From NCBI GenBank assembly GCA_026214975.1, contig CM047807.1, positions 71,217,824 to 71,281,823 of the forward strand: a DNA stretch of 64,000 nucleotides, read 5' to 3'. The stretch comes from Gentiana macrophylla (lineage: Eukaryota; Streptophyta; Magnoliopsida; Gentianales; Gentianaceae). Position numbers and translations under genes: made by a program. The notes beneath the pieces were generated by a model. That model searched no databases. It worked only from the letters and a program-made list of their open reading frames with translations, and had not been told where the DNA came from. Below, in pieces: positions 1 through 11,749 of this stretch. Position 1 is the first letter of the stretch, and every line of letters begins with the position of its first letter.

Positions 1-564
1 AAAGAATCACATCTTCTAGCAGCCAAAAGAATAATCAAATACCTGAAAAACACTATTAATGTTGGAATTTGGTATCCAAAAGATGGAGGATTCAAGTTGA
101 TATCATTTTCATACTCTGACTATGCTGGATGCAAGATAGATAGAAAAAGCACCTCCGGAACTTGCCAAATGCAAGGCAGCAGACTAGTTTCATGGTTTAG
201 TAAAAAGCAAAACTCCATATCTATATCAACAGCTGAAGCAGAATATATAGCAGCAGGTAGTTGTTGTGCACAAGTACTTTGGATTAGACAACAGCTAAGG
301 GATTATGGAGTGGAGGAGAAAAAAGTTTCAATCATGTGTGATAACACAAGTGCAATATCTATTACTGAAAACCCAGTGTTGCATTCAAGAACACAGCACC
401 TTGATGTGAGACATCATTTTATCAGAGATCATGTTGAAAAAGAAGATGTCATCCTAAAATACATACCCACTGAAGATCAATTGGCTGACATCTTCACTAA
501 ACCACTCTGTTATGAAAGATTTAGCATGTTGAGAACTGAGTTAGGAATGATTGAAATTGACTAA
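1..564 (+). CDS. Copia A pol, C-terminal RNase H domain (partial, 5' end outside window)
   Basis: This is the last 187 codons of a Ty1/copia pol polyprotein, open from base 1 to a TAA at 562-564. Visible family motifs in order are SDSDYAGC-like (here YSDYAGC), DRKSTSGTC, SWFSKKQNSIS, STAEAEYIAA, CDNTSAISI, HLDVRHHFIRDH and the closing DQLADIFTKPL. These include the acidic residues of the copia RNase H active site (D in SDYAG, E in AEAEY, D in CDNTSA). RNase H degrades the RNA strand of the RNA-DNA hybrid during reverse transcription in the cytoplasmic particle. No frameshift is seen, so this part is better preserved than the equivalent region of Copia B at 7140-7586. Confidence 0.93.
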   Translation, partial: KESHLLAAKRIIKYLKNTINVGIWYPKDGGFKLISFSYSDYAGCKIDRKSTSGTCQMQGSRLVSWFSKKQNSISISTAEAEYIAAGSCCAQVLWIRQQLRDYGVEEKKVSIMCDNTSAISITENPVLHSRTQHLDVRHHFIRDHVEKEDVILKYIPTEDQLADIFTKPLCYERFSMLRTELGMIEID

Positions 565-715
565 GTACCAAAGATCGGCTAACTGGAGTAATCGGCTAAG
601 TAACTTCATCAACTGTTTAAACCTTTGCCGTTACAGGGGATGTAGCAGGTAAGGCACTGGTATCCAGCGAAGTTGACTTAACTGATTGTTAGGAACAGGC
701 AATTAAAGCAGCTCA
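565..715 (+). other. Copia A spacer after pol
   Basis: Short non-coding spacer between the pol stop codon and the Copia B insertion. It continues on the far side of the insertion at 14546. No ORF or structured element is recognised. Confidence 0.6.
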
Positions 716-720
716 GTGAA

Positions 721-2409
721 TGTTGGTCCCTTGAAAAGGCTTTAGTTAAGTTTAGAGGGGGGGTGAATAAACTTAACACTTAAAACTTTTGGAGTTAACA
801 AACTCAAGAACTTCAAGAAACTCTTTGATATCTCGAGAACTCGCTTGATACGATGATCTCATCGACGATTAAGTTTCTTGAATTTGTGCAATGGAATTAT
901 ATCAAAAATTAAGCCTTATTACTTGTTGTTAAATATGATACTAAGTATTAGATACTCATTGAGTGTATGTGTGTGATTTCATTGCTAGATTCAAGAGGTT
1001 GATGTGTATAGTAAACTAAATGCGAGAATGTAAGTGCGTAAAGTAAGTAGGCGAGATTTTATAGTGGTTCAGGTGGTGTAATCCTCGTCAGTCCACTCTT
1101 CTCCTGTGATGTTGGAGGAAATTCACTAGTGATCTTTGATGTATCTCATTACAAAGATTCTTAAGTTGCTTGTCCTTCACCAATAACTATGGCTTCACAA
1201 ACCGAACACTTGGAACGGGTAGGATTGTTGCTCCAAAGTCTTCCACTGGTCCTTGAAGGGTAGGATTGCCTCTTCACCTCCTCCACCACAAACAACGATC
1301 TTTTCACACCAACAGATGCTTCTTTGTCCTCGCAGGTTCTTTGTAAAATAAAGATTGAATCAAGTAAATGATTCAGTTGCAGCAGCTTGATTAGGATGAT
1401 ATAATCAGTAGCTTGCAGTCTTCAAGTGTGTAAACTTGATGTAGCTTGAATACTGAATACACTTGAAGATTTTCTCTGCATCAGTAGCCTTAAGCTCAGT
1501 AAGTTCAGCAGGGTGTTTTTGCGACTGTAATTATCACTCATATTTTTTCTTTTTAAAGTTCATCATCTTTTTTTGAGTTGAAAGTCCTCTATTTATAGGT
1601 AGGATTGCATGTGACTTGTATTTGAAATTCAAATATAACCGTTCCAGGTTTTTGTCCCATTTGACTTGCTTTCTGTCACTATTCATAGGATCGACCTTCG
1701 TCGTAAACCTTTTGATGAATGCGATCTGTCCACCCTTTGGCTTGTAACCATTGGATAAAGTTCTGAATCATCCCAACATTGTTTTAATCTTAGCCATTGA
1801 TTTGTTTGATAAATCAGAGGTAGTTGGCTGTCCTTATCCATGGAATCTTCCAATGTAACTTGAATTAATCAAGGTATATATATCAGCAGGTTCATCAGTC
1901 TGCTGAAATACCTATCAGTCAACTTAATTATAATTTGCTATGTTTAAAACACAATGCAGCAGACTTCTTTTATCTAATTTTTATTTGTGAAGTTAGATTA
2001 CACCTTTTTGTAAATAACTAAGTTCCAATCACCATCCAACTTAAGGAAATTAGATCTTCTACACAAGGTATATGTAATCAGTTTAGGTCATCACAGACTT
2101 GCCTAAATTCTGATTCCATATCCTTGACTTTAATTACTAAGTTTGATCCCTTAGCCTTCATTAACTGAGTTTGAGCCCTCAACCTTCAGTCTTCAGCAGG
2201 TTCCTGACTAATCTACTGACCTATCTACCCTACTTATATAGACTAGTCTGATGATATAAATCAGCTGACCATTACAGTGCTTGTTTGATCAAACCTAATC
2301 AAAGATCAAACCCTAATAAGCCTATACATTTGATCTAGACATCTTTTTGCCTTTGCACTATACCAGTTAGTCTGGCACTCATCACTAAAACTTAGAAATA
2401 AGTCCAACA
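721..2409 (-). repeat. Copia B 3' LTR (1689 bp)
   Basis: Starts TGTTGGTCCC and ends AAGTCCAACA on the plus strand, and matches 12858-14540 over its whole length. It is next to the polypurine tract, so it is the 3' LTR of a minus-strand element. Many differences from its partner lie where one copy has CAG or CTG. Confidence 0.94.
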
Positions 2410-2410
2410 A

Positions 2411-2423
2411 TTTCCCCCTTTTT
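2411..2423 (-). other. Copia B polypurine tract
   Basis: On the minus strand it reads AAAAAGGGGGAAA and is followed, after a two-base spacer, by the LTR start TGTTGG. This is the expected primer for plus-strand DNA synthesis. The same motif precedes the Copia A 3' LTR at about 29546. Confidence 0.85.
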
Positions 2424-2571
2424 GGTGATGATGCCACTACCCTCACCTAACAGCAAAGCAAAAAGATTTAAAACAAAAACAGAACAAATTTAGTCATCTT
2501 TCATTATAAACAATTGTTCACATTATTATTGTCTAGATGCAGCAAAGATAAAATAGATTAAGTGTGTTGAT

Positions 2572-5500
2572 CTATTGTCTTCTTTCTCTATCTTGTCTAG
2601 CCTTTTCCACTTGCTCTTGGTAGGCTCTTATTTCTTCTATCATCTCTCTCATCCATTCATTTTCAATCAGAGTGAAGTCAATGTAGGAATTCACTTCTTT
2701 CCACCACTTCCATGCTTCAGGTAGGATGAGATTGATTTGATTGACTCTGATTCCCATTCTCATATAAAGTTCTTTGAATTCATTAAGAGAGTCCTTAGAT
2801 TTTGTGATAGGCAAACTTCTTTCACCTCTACCACTTCTTCCACCTCTTCCACCTCTTCCACCTCTGTAACTTGCCCTCAAGGCTTTAACTCTTGCTTCCC
2901 AAAACATTCCCAAAAATGAGTTCAAACCTTCATGAAATCCCTTGTCATGATAAGGTTTCCTTCTATTGTAGTACTCATTCTTGTATTGTTTAAGGAGATC
3001 ATCAGTAAGTGGAATTCTGCCAGGTGTAGGTTCCCTGAATGCATTAGTGTCATTCTCCCATTTTTTCTTAGCAAAAATCCTTGTAGCCTCTTTTTCTACT
3101 GCTGTTTGGCCCTCTTCCCCCTTAGTGACATCATCAACAAAATGGGACAGCAGGCCATGAACACTCTCATGTGTGATAACCAGATTATTCAGTTGTCCTT
3201 CCATAATTTCAGTTCTTGTATCAACTGCAGTAATCCTTGATTGCAAAGTTTCCTCCAGTAGATTGATCCTCTCAGTAAGCTTAGGATCCAATCCAGCAGG
3301 TTGAGATGTTCCAGCAGCCTCAGCAGGCTTAGGTGAATCAGCAAGTTTATCAAGTTTTTTATGGATAGATGCAAGTTGGTCTTTCAAAAACTTTTCCTTC
3401 AGTGTATTTCCTTGCCTGATTCCCCTCACATCTAGAATAAGATTATTAACAACATTTTGAGTATATGTGAAGTTTAAAGCAACTGTTTCAATAAATTGTC
3501 TGTTGTTGTCCACTAGATTCATCAGTTCTTCAAATCTTTGTTCATGTCTGTCAAGTTGAGTCCTTAACTGTGTTATGTCATTTCTGACAGCCCTCAACTC
3601 TTCCACAACATATTCTGGTACTCCACCAGTCATTTCTCCAGCTATTCCATCAGCGGGCTCTTCTACATTATATTGTACCCTTTGTCTGCTGATGACCATT
3701 GCTCTGCTCATATCTCTCCCAGCAGGGGGAGGTCCTTCCTCAACCATAGCACCAAGAATGTCCTCCATTATTGGATCTTGTGCAGGTTCATCAGCAACAA
3801 CTTCTTCCTCAGATAATTGAAACTCTTCATCACTGTAGTCATAGTCCAACAGTTGCTCATTTTCATCAATAATAACAGACTGTTGACCATTCTTCCCTAC
3901 AGTGGCCTTGACTTCAGTAGGCTCCACTACAGCAGCCTCTTCAACAACAACAGCAGGGGTTTCCTCCAAACCCAAAGATTGTTCCAACCTGTGTCCAGGT
4001 GCTATTTGTAACTTAGCAACTTGTACCTCCTGTTCCATCCTTTGTTCAGGTGTTGTTTGAACCTCAGCAACCTGAACCTCCTGTTCCAACCTTTGTTCAG
4101 GTGCTGTTTAAACCTCAGTAACCTGAACCACCTGTTCCAACCTTAGAGGATTGAATGCAGCCTCATTATCCACTTGGAATCCTTCAGCATGACCAATTTT
4201 TGTTAGGATAAAGGCAGTTTTGGATAAGGTCCCCTCAGTGTCAATCCAGTCTTGATATTTAATTGATTCCTCTCGAACTAGCACTAGGTTCACTATGGTG
4301 AGAACCCTCTCATCACTTGAATCCACGATCACGATCATCAACATGTTCAAAGGTGAGTTCTTCAAACAAACATAGCACCAATCTCACCAACCATCTTATT
4401 TGCACCACCATCTATTCCTTCATTGATTTGTTCCTCAATATCATCAATGGTGAGATTTTCAAGATCCTCATCCATTTGTCCAGTCTGTTGTTTATCAGTA
4501 GACTGTCTTGTACCAGTAGACTGCCCTACATTAGGATCAATTAACATAGCAGTACCATTGGTTCCTCCTGGACCAGATGGAAAGTCACCTCTAGAATCAG
4601 ATGAAGATGATGAATCATCATCATCATCTCTTGAATCCCTGAACTTGATACCCTCCTCTTTCTGCTGATTTTCAAAAATGTCCATCAATCTTGATTGCAG
4701 CATAGTGTTATCAACCAGATCCAACAAATTTTCAACTCCCAATTTGTCAAAAGCCCACTCCTCAAAATCAGTCATAGGTTTGCAACTGGCTTTTGCTTCT
4801 TGTAGAAACCAAACTTCCATTGAAAATAATCAGCTACCTACTGAAGTTTGGGATCAACAAAATCATCCTTATTCTTCTTCACATGTCTCTCAAAAGGCAT
4901 AAAAGACCTCCTGGGAGCTGTTTCAGTAGCTTGATGACCTTCAAAGGTCCCAACAAGAAAACTCAAAGTTTCTTCCACAGATGCTTCTAAGTCAGTAGGT
5001 TTCTCAGGTTGTATATTAGTCCCTACTACCTCCATATGTACCACACTTTCTCCCCCCTGGCTTATATGCTCATCAGCAGGGTTAACAGCAGACTGTTCTT
5101 CCCCCTGAACTATTGCAGGATTTGCAGGGTCTTGTACTGATTTCTCCACTTCCACAGCAGGTGTAGACTCAGTTGTCTGCTATGGTTCTTCAACAAGTTG
5201 CTCAACAACAACTTGGGCAGATTCAGAAGGCTCAACAGCCTTAGCAGGTTAGGATTATGTAGCTTCAGCAGATTGCTCAACAACATCCTCTACATCCTCA
5301 GTAGGCTTTATAATGGTTATAGGTTCAGCCTCAATAGCTTCTCCTGCTTCTTCTTCTACTTCTTCTTCTTCTTCCTGTTCTCTTTGAGCCTCCAAAACTT
5401 TCAATTGTTTCCCCTTTCCATGTTTCTTTTTGTGGATAATCTCCTTCATTCTCTTGGAAAGTGGCTCATCATCAATTTCAATTGCAATAGACTTTCTCTT

Positions 5501-6554
5501 TCTACTGGCTTCTTTCTGTTGTTCTTTCAAAATCTCAACAACAGTTTTCCTAGAAGCTACAGCAGGGTCAGTAATCTCAACTTCAGCTGGACCCTCAGCA
5601 GACTCAGCAGTCTGTGATGTTTGCTTCCTTGTTTTCTTAGGCTTTAACACCTCTGTTATCTTCCTTGTGTCAGCAGCCTTCTTCTTCTCAGTAGTCTTCT
5701 TTGGTGCAGCAGGTTTGACAGATTTCTTAGTAGTTTGCTTGACCTGCTCACCACCAGTATCACCATCATCTCCATCACTATCACTATCAGTAGCCTCAGC
5801 AACACCTTCTTCATCATCATCCAGACCAGGGATAAGATAGTCAATCTCTTTCTTGTATCTGGATTGGTTTATTTTCTCAGGTGCCACATCGGGAATTTCC
5901 AAATGATTCAGCAGGGCCTGAACCATTAATCCTAAGGGTAAGTCCTTGGATTTCCTTTTCCCTTCTCTTTCTTCTTTGGCTACTTTCTTCATGTAATGGA
6001 TAAAGTATCCAGCCCAATCAAATTTCATACTTCTGCAGATAATCATCGGAAACTCTATCTTGCTTTTTGATAGAGTATCCATACTTCCAACCAAATTTCT
6101 AATATGTTCTTAGCAATGATTTTGCTCAGCAGGTTGTACTCATACCCAATGTGTTTCACATTGATACCTGGAATTGATTTGGTGGCTTCATTGGTCTTGA
6201 TTTTGTCAACAAAATCCATCTTTTACAACCCCATTTCCACAGGATTTATAGGAGCATCTATTACTTCTTCAAAGCCAAAAACTTCCCTTAGCAGGTTTGA
6301 GGAAACTTCAATTTCTTGAGCATTTACAGTTGTTTTAAATGCTTCTCTTCCTTCCTTTATCACAATGTTCTTCCAGAAACTAACAACATTTGTGTAAGAG
6401 ATTGTTTCCAATCTTATGTTCAGTACATTCTCCAAGCCTTCATATCTCCTTATTCTTCGACCAATGTTAATAGCTAACTTTGTTTTATTAGCATCAACAA
6501 CAAACCTCTCACACTTTGGCTTGTTCCAATTTGAACATCAATCTTTTCCGCCAT
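2572..6554 (-). pseudogene. Copia B third ORF (Sirevirus-type extra protein, sometimes called env-like), broken
   Basis: A coding region of about 4 kb between RNase H and the 3' LTR, starting at an ATG at 6554-6552 (MAEKIDVQIG) and ending at 2572. It is open in successive frames with a few shifts and stops. One clear stop is the TAA at 4110-4108, where the sister repeat units have CAA. The N-terminal ~250 residues resemble the uncharacterised plant transposon domain found in many Sirevirus-like third ORFs (INPVEMGL near 6230). A lysine- and glutamate-rich acidic linker follows (about 6000-4200), then a three-unit repeat, a predicted coiled coil (about 3600-3150), and an RGGRGGRGGRSGRG stretch near 2850. 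I see no signal peptide or clear membrane anchor, so an envelope role is not supported by sequence. Its function is unknown. Confidence 0.75.
3998..4150 (-). repeat. 51-bp tandem repeat, three units, inside the Copia B third ORF
   Basis: Units begin at 3998, 4049 and 4100, exactly 51 bp apart, and encode a 17-residue repeat of the type EQEVQVAEVQTTPEQR. The length is a multiple of three, so copy-number change keeps the frame. The unit nearest the protein N-terminus carries the nonsense change CAA to TAA. Confidence 0.88.
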
Positions 6555-7139
6555 TGTTAAAAAGAAAAGGATGAAGAAGATAGCTTGTAAATCTGCGTTC
6601 ACACAGTGTAAATATAGAGAAAATCAATCTGAGATTTTTGTAGTAGCCTCTGTGTATATATAGACAGAGTGTGGTTGTAACTGTCAGTGCACGTACATCC
6701 ACATTAACCACGATTAATTTACGTGACTGCTAACTTGACACGTGGCCCATTGCTTCTCCATAACATTTGTAACCGTTGGATCGTGTTAACTGTGGTTATA
6801 AAGGATAAAATAAATATCCCGTCAATCTGCTTTTTGACTTTAATAAGTTTGATGTAACGATTATTCAAATGAGACTTGTCATCAAGAGGTTGGCTCAAGT
6901 GAACTGGCCGAGAAAGATGCTTCAAAGAAACTGCCTTGTGAGTAACTCTACTGATTTTTGATTCCTTCTTGTCTTGTTCAATTGATAATACAAGATGAAG
7001 TTTAATACCAATGACTGATCTATCAAGTGATCTCACCAAACATGACAAAGACCGATCCCCTTGGCAACCTCATTTGCTCAATTGTCCAAACATAAGTACA
7101 TGGAATTGTTGATACCAATGACTAATCTGCTAAGTGAGC
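6555..7139 (-). other. Copia B spacer between pol and the third ORF
   Basis: Non-coding spacer with a TATA-like stretch (TGTGTATATATAGACAG near 6650-6666 on the plus strand, giving CTATATATACAC on the minus strand). In Sireviruses the third ORF may be expressed from a separate transcript, so this could be an internal promoter or only an AT-rich tract. The sequence cannot decide between these. Confidence 0.35.
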
Positions 7140-7586
7140 TCACCCAACATAGCAGAGACTAATCCCCTTGGTGAATTCCAAGACACTGCGATTATCACCA
7201 ACTTTAATAATTCCAAGTTCGGTCCTTAGTTTAGCAAATCTTTCACTATCAAGTGGTTTAATGAAAATGTCAGCACGTTGATCTTCAGTAGGGATATACA
7301 GAACCACCACATCTTTCTTTTCAACATGATCTCTTATAAAATGATGTCTCACATCAATGTGCTTGGTTCTTGAGTGCAAGACAGGATTTTCTGTGATAGC
7401 AATTGCACTTGTGTTGTCACACATTATTGGAATTTCTTTCTCCTCAATTCCATAATCCCTTAATTGTTGTCTTAGCCAAAGTATTTGTGCACAAAGAACT
7501 TCCAAAGAAGAATGTATTCAATTTTCAAAGAGTGGAAGTTGATATTGAATTCTTTCTTGCTAAACCAGAAACAAGTCTACTTCCCA
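7140..7586 (-). pseudogene. Copia B RNase H domain, locally scrambled
   Basis: The C-terminal part is clear: AQILWLRQQLRDYGIEE, CDNTSAIAITENPVLHSRTKHIDVRHHF and DQRADIFIKPL, closely matching Copia A at 250-530. The segment at 7506-7586 that should encode the SWFSKKQ...TAEAEY motif is frameshifted and altered over about 60 bp, so the central catalytic glutamate is not readable. Compared with Copia A this looks like a local sequence defect rather than a different domain. The protein would act with reverse transcriptase inside the virus-like particle. Confidence 0.85.
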
Positions 7587-8986
7587 TTAAGCGATTGAGG
7601 TTCCTGTGGTGCTCTTTCTATCAATCTTGCATCCAGCATAGTCAGAATCTGAGTAGGATATAACTTTGAAGCTTCCATCCTTGGAAAACCATATCCCTAC
7701 TCCCAAAGTTTCTTTTAGGTACTTGAGAACTCTTTTGACTGCACCTAAATGACTTTCTTTAGGTTTGGATTGAAATCTTGCACAAACACCTATGGCAAAG
7801 GATATATCAGGTATGCTGGCAGTGAGATACAGCAGACTGCCTATCATCCTTCTGTATAAGGTCTGATCAACATCTTTGCCTTCTTTATCTTCATCCAATC
7901 TGATATTTGTACTCATAGGAGTTGATATTTTGGTGCTATTTTCCATACCAAACTTCTTCAGCAGCTCCTTGGTGTACTTGGTTTGATGAATGAAGATTCC
8001 ATCTTCCATCTGTTTAACTTGCAATCCCAAAAAGTAGTTAATTTCTCCCATCATACTCATTTGGAATTTGCTCTTCATTAGATTTGAAAACTTTTCACAT
8101 AACAATTCATTTTCAGAACCAAAAATTATGTCATCAACATAAATCTGCATTCAAGCAGGTGTCATCCTTCATTGATTCTGAAAAGAGTCTTATCAATGGT
8201 GCCTTTTGTAAAACCATTGTCCACCAAGAATTGAGATAGAGTTTCATACCATGCTCTTGGTGCTTGTTTCAAGCCATAAAGTGCATTATTAAGTCTATAC
8301 ACTTTATCTTCTTGATCTTTAACTTCAAATCCAGGAGGTTGCTGAACATACACTTCCTCCTCTAGAATGCCATTCAAAAATGCACTCTTAACATCCATTT
8401 GATATACTTTGAAGTTCTTATATGCAGCATGTGCCAAGAATAATCTGATAGCTTCCAATCTTGCAACAGGTGCATATGTTTCATCAAAATCTATTCCTTC
8501 AGCTTTTGAATAGCCTTTTGCAACTAGTCTGGCCTTATTCCTCACAATGGTACCAGATTCACCAAGTTTGTTTATGTATACCCATTTAGTACCAATGATA
8601 TTTGCATGACTAGGCCTTTCAACTAGTGTCCAAACTTGATATCTTTCAATGACAAGTCATTTAATTCTTCTTTCAACGACAAGTCATTTATGTATACCCA
8701 TTTAGTACCAATGATATTTGCACGACAAGTCATTTAATTCTTCTTGCATAGCAATTATCCAATATGGATCTGAAATTGCTTCTTCAACAACTTTAGGTTC
8801 AACTTGAGATAGAAAACAAGTAAACATTGCTTCTAATTGTCTTCTAGTCCTCACACCTTGCTGTACATTGCCAATAACTTGTTCAGCAGGGTGATTCCTT
8901 AACCATTGTGGACTCTGGTTAGATTGATTCTCAGGAATCTCATCTTCAGTAGGGTTTGTTGTTTCTTCTTCAATGTGGGGGTTCAA
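7587..8986 (-). pseudogene. Copia B reverse transcriptase domain, interrupted
   Basis: Reading leftwards, the region begins with a linker (8986-8702, QVEPKVVEEAISDPYW), then RT blocks at 8545-8162 ([33 protein letters not shown] with the first catalytic aspartate, [12 protein letters not shown]), then the catalytic YVDD box near 8140 and VGSLLYLT-type and RFQSKP motifs to 7587. It synthesises cDNA from the element's RNA. Two breaks are evident: a local duplication around 8574-8726 and a frame change at about 8155, next to YVDD. As read it cannot give one continuous polypeptide. Confidence 0.92.
8574..8726 (-). repeat. Local duplication inside Copia B reverse transcriptase
   Basis: A stretch of about 37 bp (GTATACCCATTTAGTACCAA and on) occurs at about 8575 and again at about 8692. 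The short string GACAAGTCATTTA recurs three times between them. This adds sequence to a normally gap-free part of the RT and breaks its frame. Confidence 0.7.
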
Positions 8987-9245
8987 GCAGATCCTTGAAC
9001 CTGCCTTGCTTGTTGCATCGATGTAGTATCACCCAGCAGGTGTGTTCGGCAAAAAGCGCGAATCGAAACTTTTAAGTCATTAAACCTTTCCAAAACATCA
9101 ATACAACTGGATCGGTGACTTGTAGGTTCTCGTGAGTTCACAACCTTCATCTTCCATACAGTGAACTTAGGTTCATCAAACACAACATGGATAGTTTCTT
9201 CATGTTTCAGTTGACCTTTGTTCATTACTCTGAATGCCTTCTTGA

Positions 9246-10432
9246 TCAAGAATATCCCAAGAAAATTCCTTCATCTGACTTTGGTTTGAATGTCTTCAGA
9301 TGTTCCTTATGATTTAAGATAAAACATTTACTTCCAAATGGATGGAAATAAGATATATTAGGTTTCCTTCCATTCCAAATCTCATAAGGTGTCTTCAGCA
9401 GCTTCTTGTTCATTGAGGTTCTGTTTTGTGTATAGCATGCTGTATTAACTACTTCAGCCCAATACCTTTCAAGTAGCAAAGCTTCACAAATCATTGTCCT
9501 TCCTGCTTCTTTTAAAGTCCTGTTTCTTCTTTCAGCAACCCCATTTTGCTGAGGTGTACCAGCAGCAGCAAGTTGATGTAGTACACCATTCTGTTCACAA
9601 TATTCTCTAATAACTTTATTAAGAAACTCAGTACCCTTGTCTAATCTGATTTTTACTACTATTAAACTTTTCTCATTTTGTAACCTCTTCAAAAGATCAG
9701 GCATCTTCTTGAGTGTTTCACTTTTCTTGTTCATAAATATCACCCAAGTGTATCGAGAATAATCATCCACAACCAATAAGGTGTATTTCTTTCATGTAAC
9801 ACTTGTTGGTGTAACTGGTCCAAATATATCCATATGCATCAGCTCCAGGACACTAGTAGTTGATTGCTTAGTCTTTGATTTGAAGCTTGATTTAGTCTGT
9901 TTACCTTGCATACATGCATCACATATAGTATCTTTCTTGAATGTGATCTCAGGTAAACCAATCACCAGTTTCTTCTTCACCAACTGATTGATGTCATCAA
10001 AATTTAAGTGATTTAACTTTTGTGCCATAACCAATTGAGTTCGACTTGGTATGCACAATTAGACAGGTTCGAAGGCTCGCAGATAGACCAATCCACAACA
10101 TCCATGTTTTGTTGTCTTCTACCAGCCAATACAACTTGTTCACCTCTTTCACTAATGACAATACAATTGTTTTTGTCAAAAGTGACCTTGTATCCCATGT
10201 CACAGAATTGTCCAGTGCTCAGCAAGTTGTAGTCCAGTCCTTCCACATATGCAACATTCTTGATTGTAAGTTCATTCCTCACAAGTGTGCCATATCCTCT
10301 TGTATATCCAGGTGTATTTTTGTTACCAAAATTCACCCTTGGACCATCCTTTGCCACAAAATTTGACAAACAGTGCTTATTCTTTGTCATATGTCTGGAA
10401 CATCCACTGTCAAAGTACCAGACACCCTACAA
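9246..10432 (-). pseudogene. Copia B protease and integrase
   Basis: Starts with the aspartic protease site WYFDSGCSRHM near 10420-10390 (DSG triad). A GAG-pre-integrase zinc-binding region follows at about 10060-9900 (WHKKLNHLNF, then CDACMQGKQ, the HHCC motif). The DDE integrase core comes next: MHMDIFGPV (first D, near 9810), RLDKGTEF (second D, 9590-9640) and NGVAERRN (E, near 9535), ending at FKPKSDEGIFLGYS. Protease matures the polyprotein and integrase inserts the cDNA with a 5-bp stagger, matching the 5-bp duplication seen here. Frame changes occur at about 10010 and 9780. The second-D context usually reads SDNGTEF; here it is LDKGTEF, a possible base error. Confidence 0.92.
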
Positions 10433-10439
10433 AACAAAG

Positions 10440-11484
10440 TTAATACATTTTAGGTACCCAAACCTATTTGGGTCCATAATGGTCAGTGGTAAGCATGACC
10501 CCTATGATGTTTCCATAAGGTCTTCTCCTAAAAGTGTCATACTTTGGTTCATACATATATTCTACACATCCATAAGTTCTAACAGTTGGTTGTGTAGGAT
10601 TTATATATGTTTATTGGCCTTTTGGTTTATAATCTTTGTTTGAAGTGATTCTTGTTGTTAGAAGCATTGGCATAACATTTAGTTTGCTGTCTGTTAGGAA
10701 CAGCCCTGTAGTATGGAGTCTCATTGAGGTCCCCTGTGAGGTCTTGTATAAGTCCTCTGCTTGAGCACTTTGTCGATTCCATTGCTTAGGTTTTACCCTA
10801 GCAAAGCATGGTTATACTTGTTGTTTCAAAGATTAGATGCGAGAATATTCCAATCATCATCGTGAGGGAACAATCTACATTTCCGAGATAAGTATCCCTA
10901 CAATGATTAACATTTTTGGATTTAGGATTCTTATCCTTGGAATATTTCTGGTTCTTTCCTTTTTGTGGTCCAAAGAGACTTGGCCAGTGCGCTTTGATGG
11001 GGTCTAGAAGGCACAAAGAGATCCTATTTTGGATTTGTTCTTTTTATTAGAGCTGTTGACTTCTTTGACTTCCGATTTTTCTTCCTTGAAGCATTCTCAG
11101 TGAGGTTTTACTGCCTCAAAGAACCTTACTAGAAGTTGGATCTTGTGCAGGTACAAACTTAGGACCAATTCTGGTACTAGGTTTAGTAGCCTTACTGGAT
11201 CCACTCTTTTTGGATTGTTGAGTTCCAAATCAAAGCCCTGTTCTGTCACCATTAGGCTTTCCAGATTTGTATGCAGTAGAGGAACATGATGGTTCAGCAG
11301 ATTCAGAAGCTACTGGATGTTCAGCAGACTTATATTGATTCTGTCCAACATCCTTTTCTTTACCTTTGAGAACCCTTAGTTCAGCATTCAATCTTTCAAC
11401 TTCCAATTGAAGAGCTTCTTTTTCAGCCTTCACAATCTCATAACTAGATTGTATTATCCTCAGTTGATTAAGGATGGCATCCAA
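10440..11484 (-). pseudogene. Copia B gag-pol linker with coiled coil
   Basis: This stretch joins the gag zinc knuckle to the protease. At 11484-11380 it encodes a heptad-rich segment (IVKAEKEALQLEVERLNAEL) likely to form a coiled coil, followed by serine-rich and low-complexity sequence. The rest, to about 10440, is broken by stops and shifts. Such linkers are variable in Sireviruses and no catalytic role is expected. Confidence 0.6.
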
Positions 11485-11749
11485 AGTCTCATCATTGTCA
11501 GAATTTCTAGGATTTGAACCACAAGTTGATTCACAATCACTTCCAGCAGGAGTGTTGATTGATACAGTATTTTATACCTCCTCTGTTTCATCCATATAAG
11601 CCATTAATGCATAATCTTCCATTTCAGCAACCAATGATGTGTCATCTGATTCATTTCCCTTTTCAGATTCCACTTCATACCCTCGATTCATCTTCAGCAA
11701 CCATAGCCTTCTTGCCATATCTTCTTTGTTGGCTTTTGGTCTTGATGAG

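Noticed and set aside
2737..6319. Plus-strand ORFs opposite the Copia B third ORF
   Set aside because: They are low-complexity antisense shadows rich in serine and leucine, with no domain, over a recognisable minus-strand coding region.
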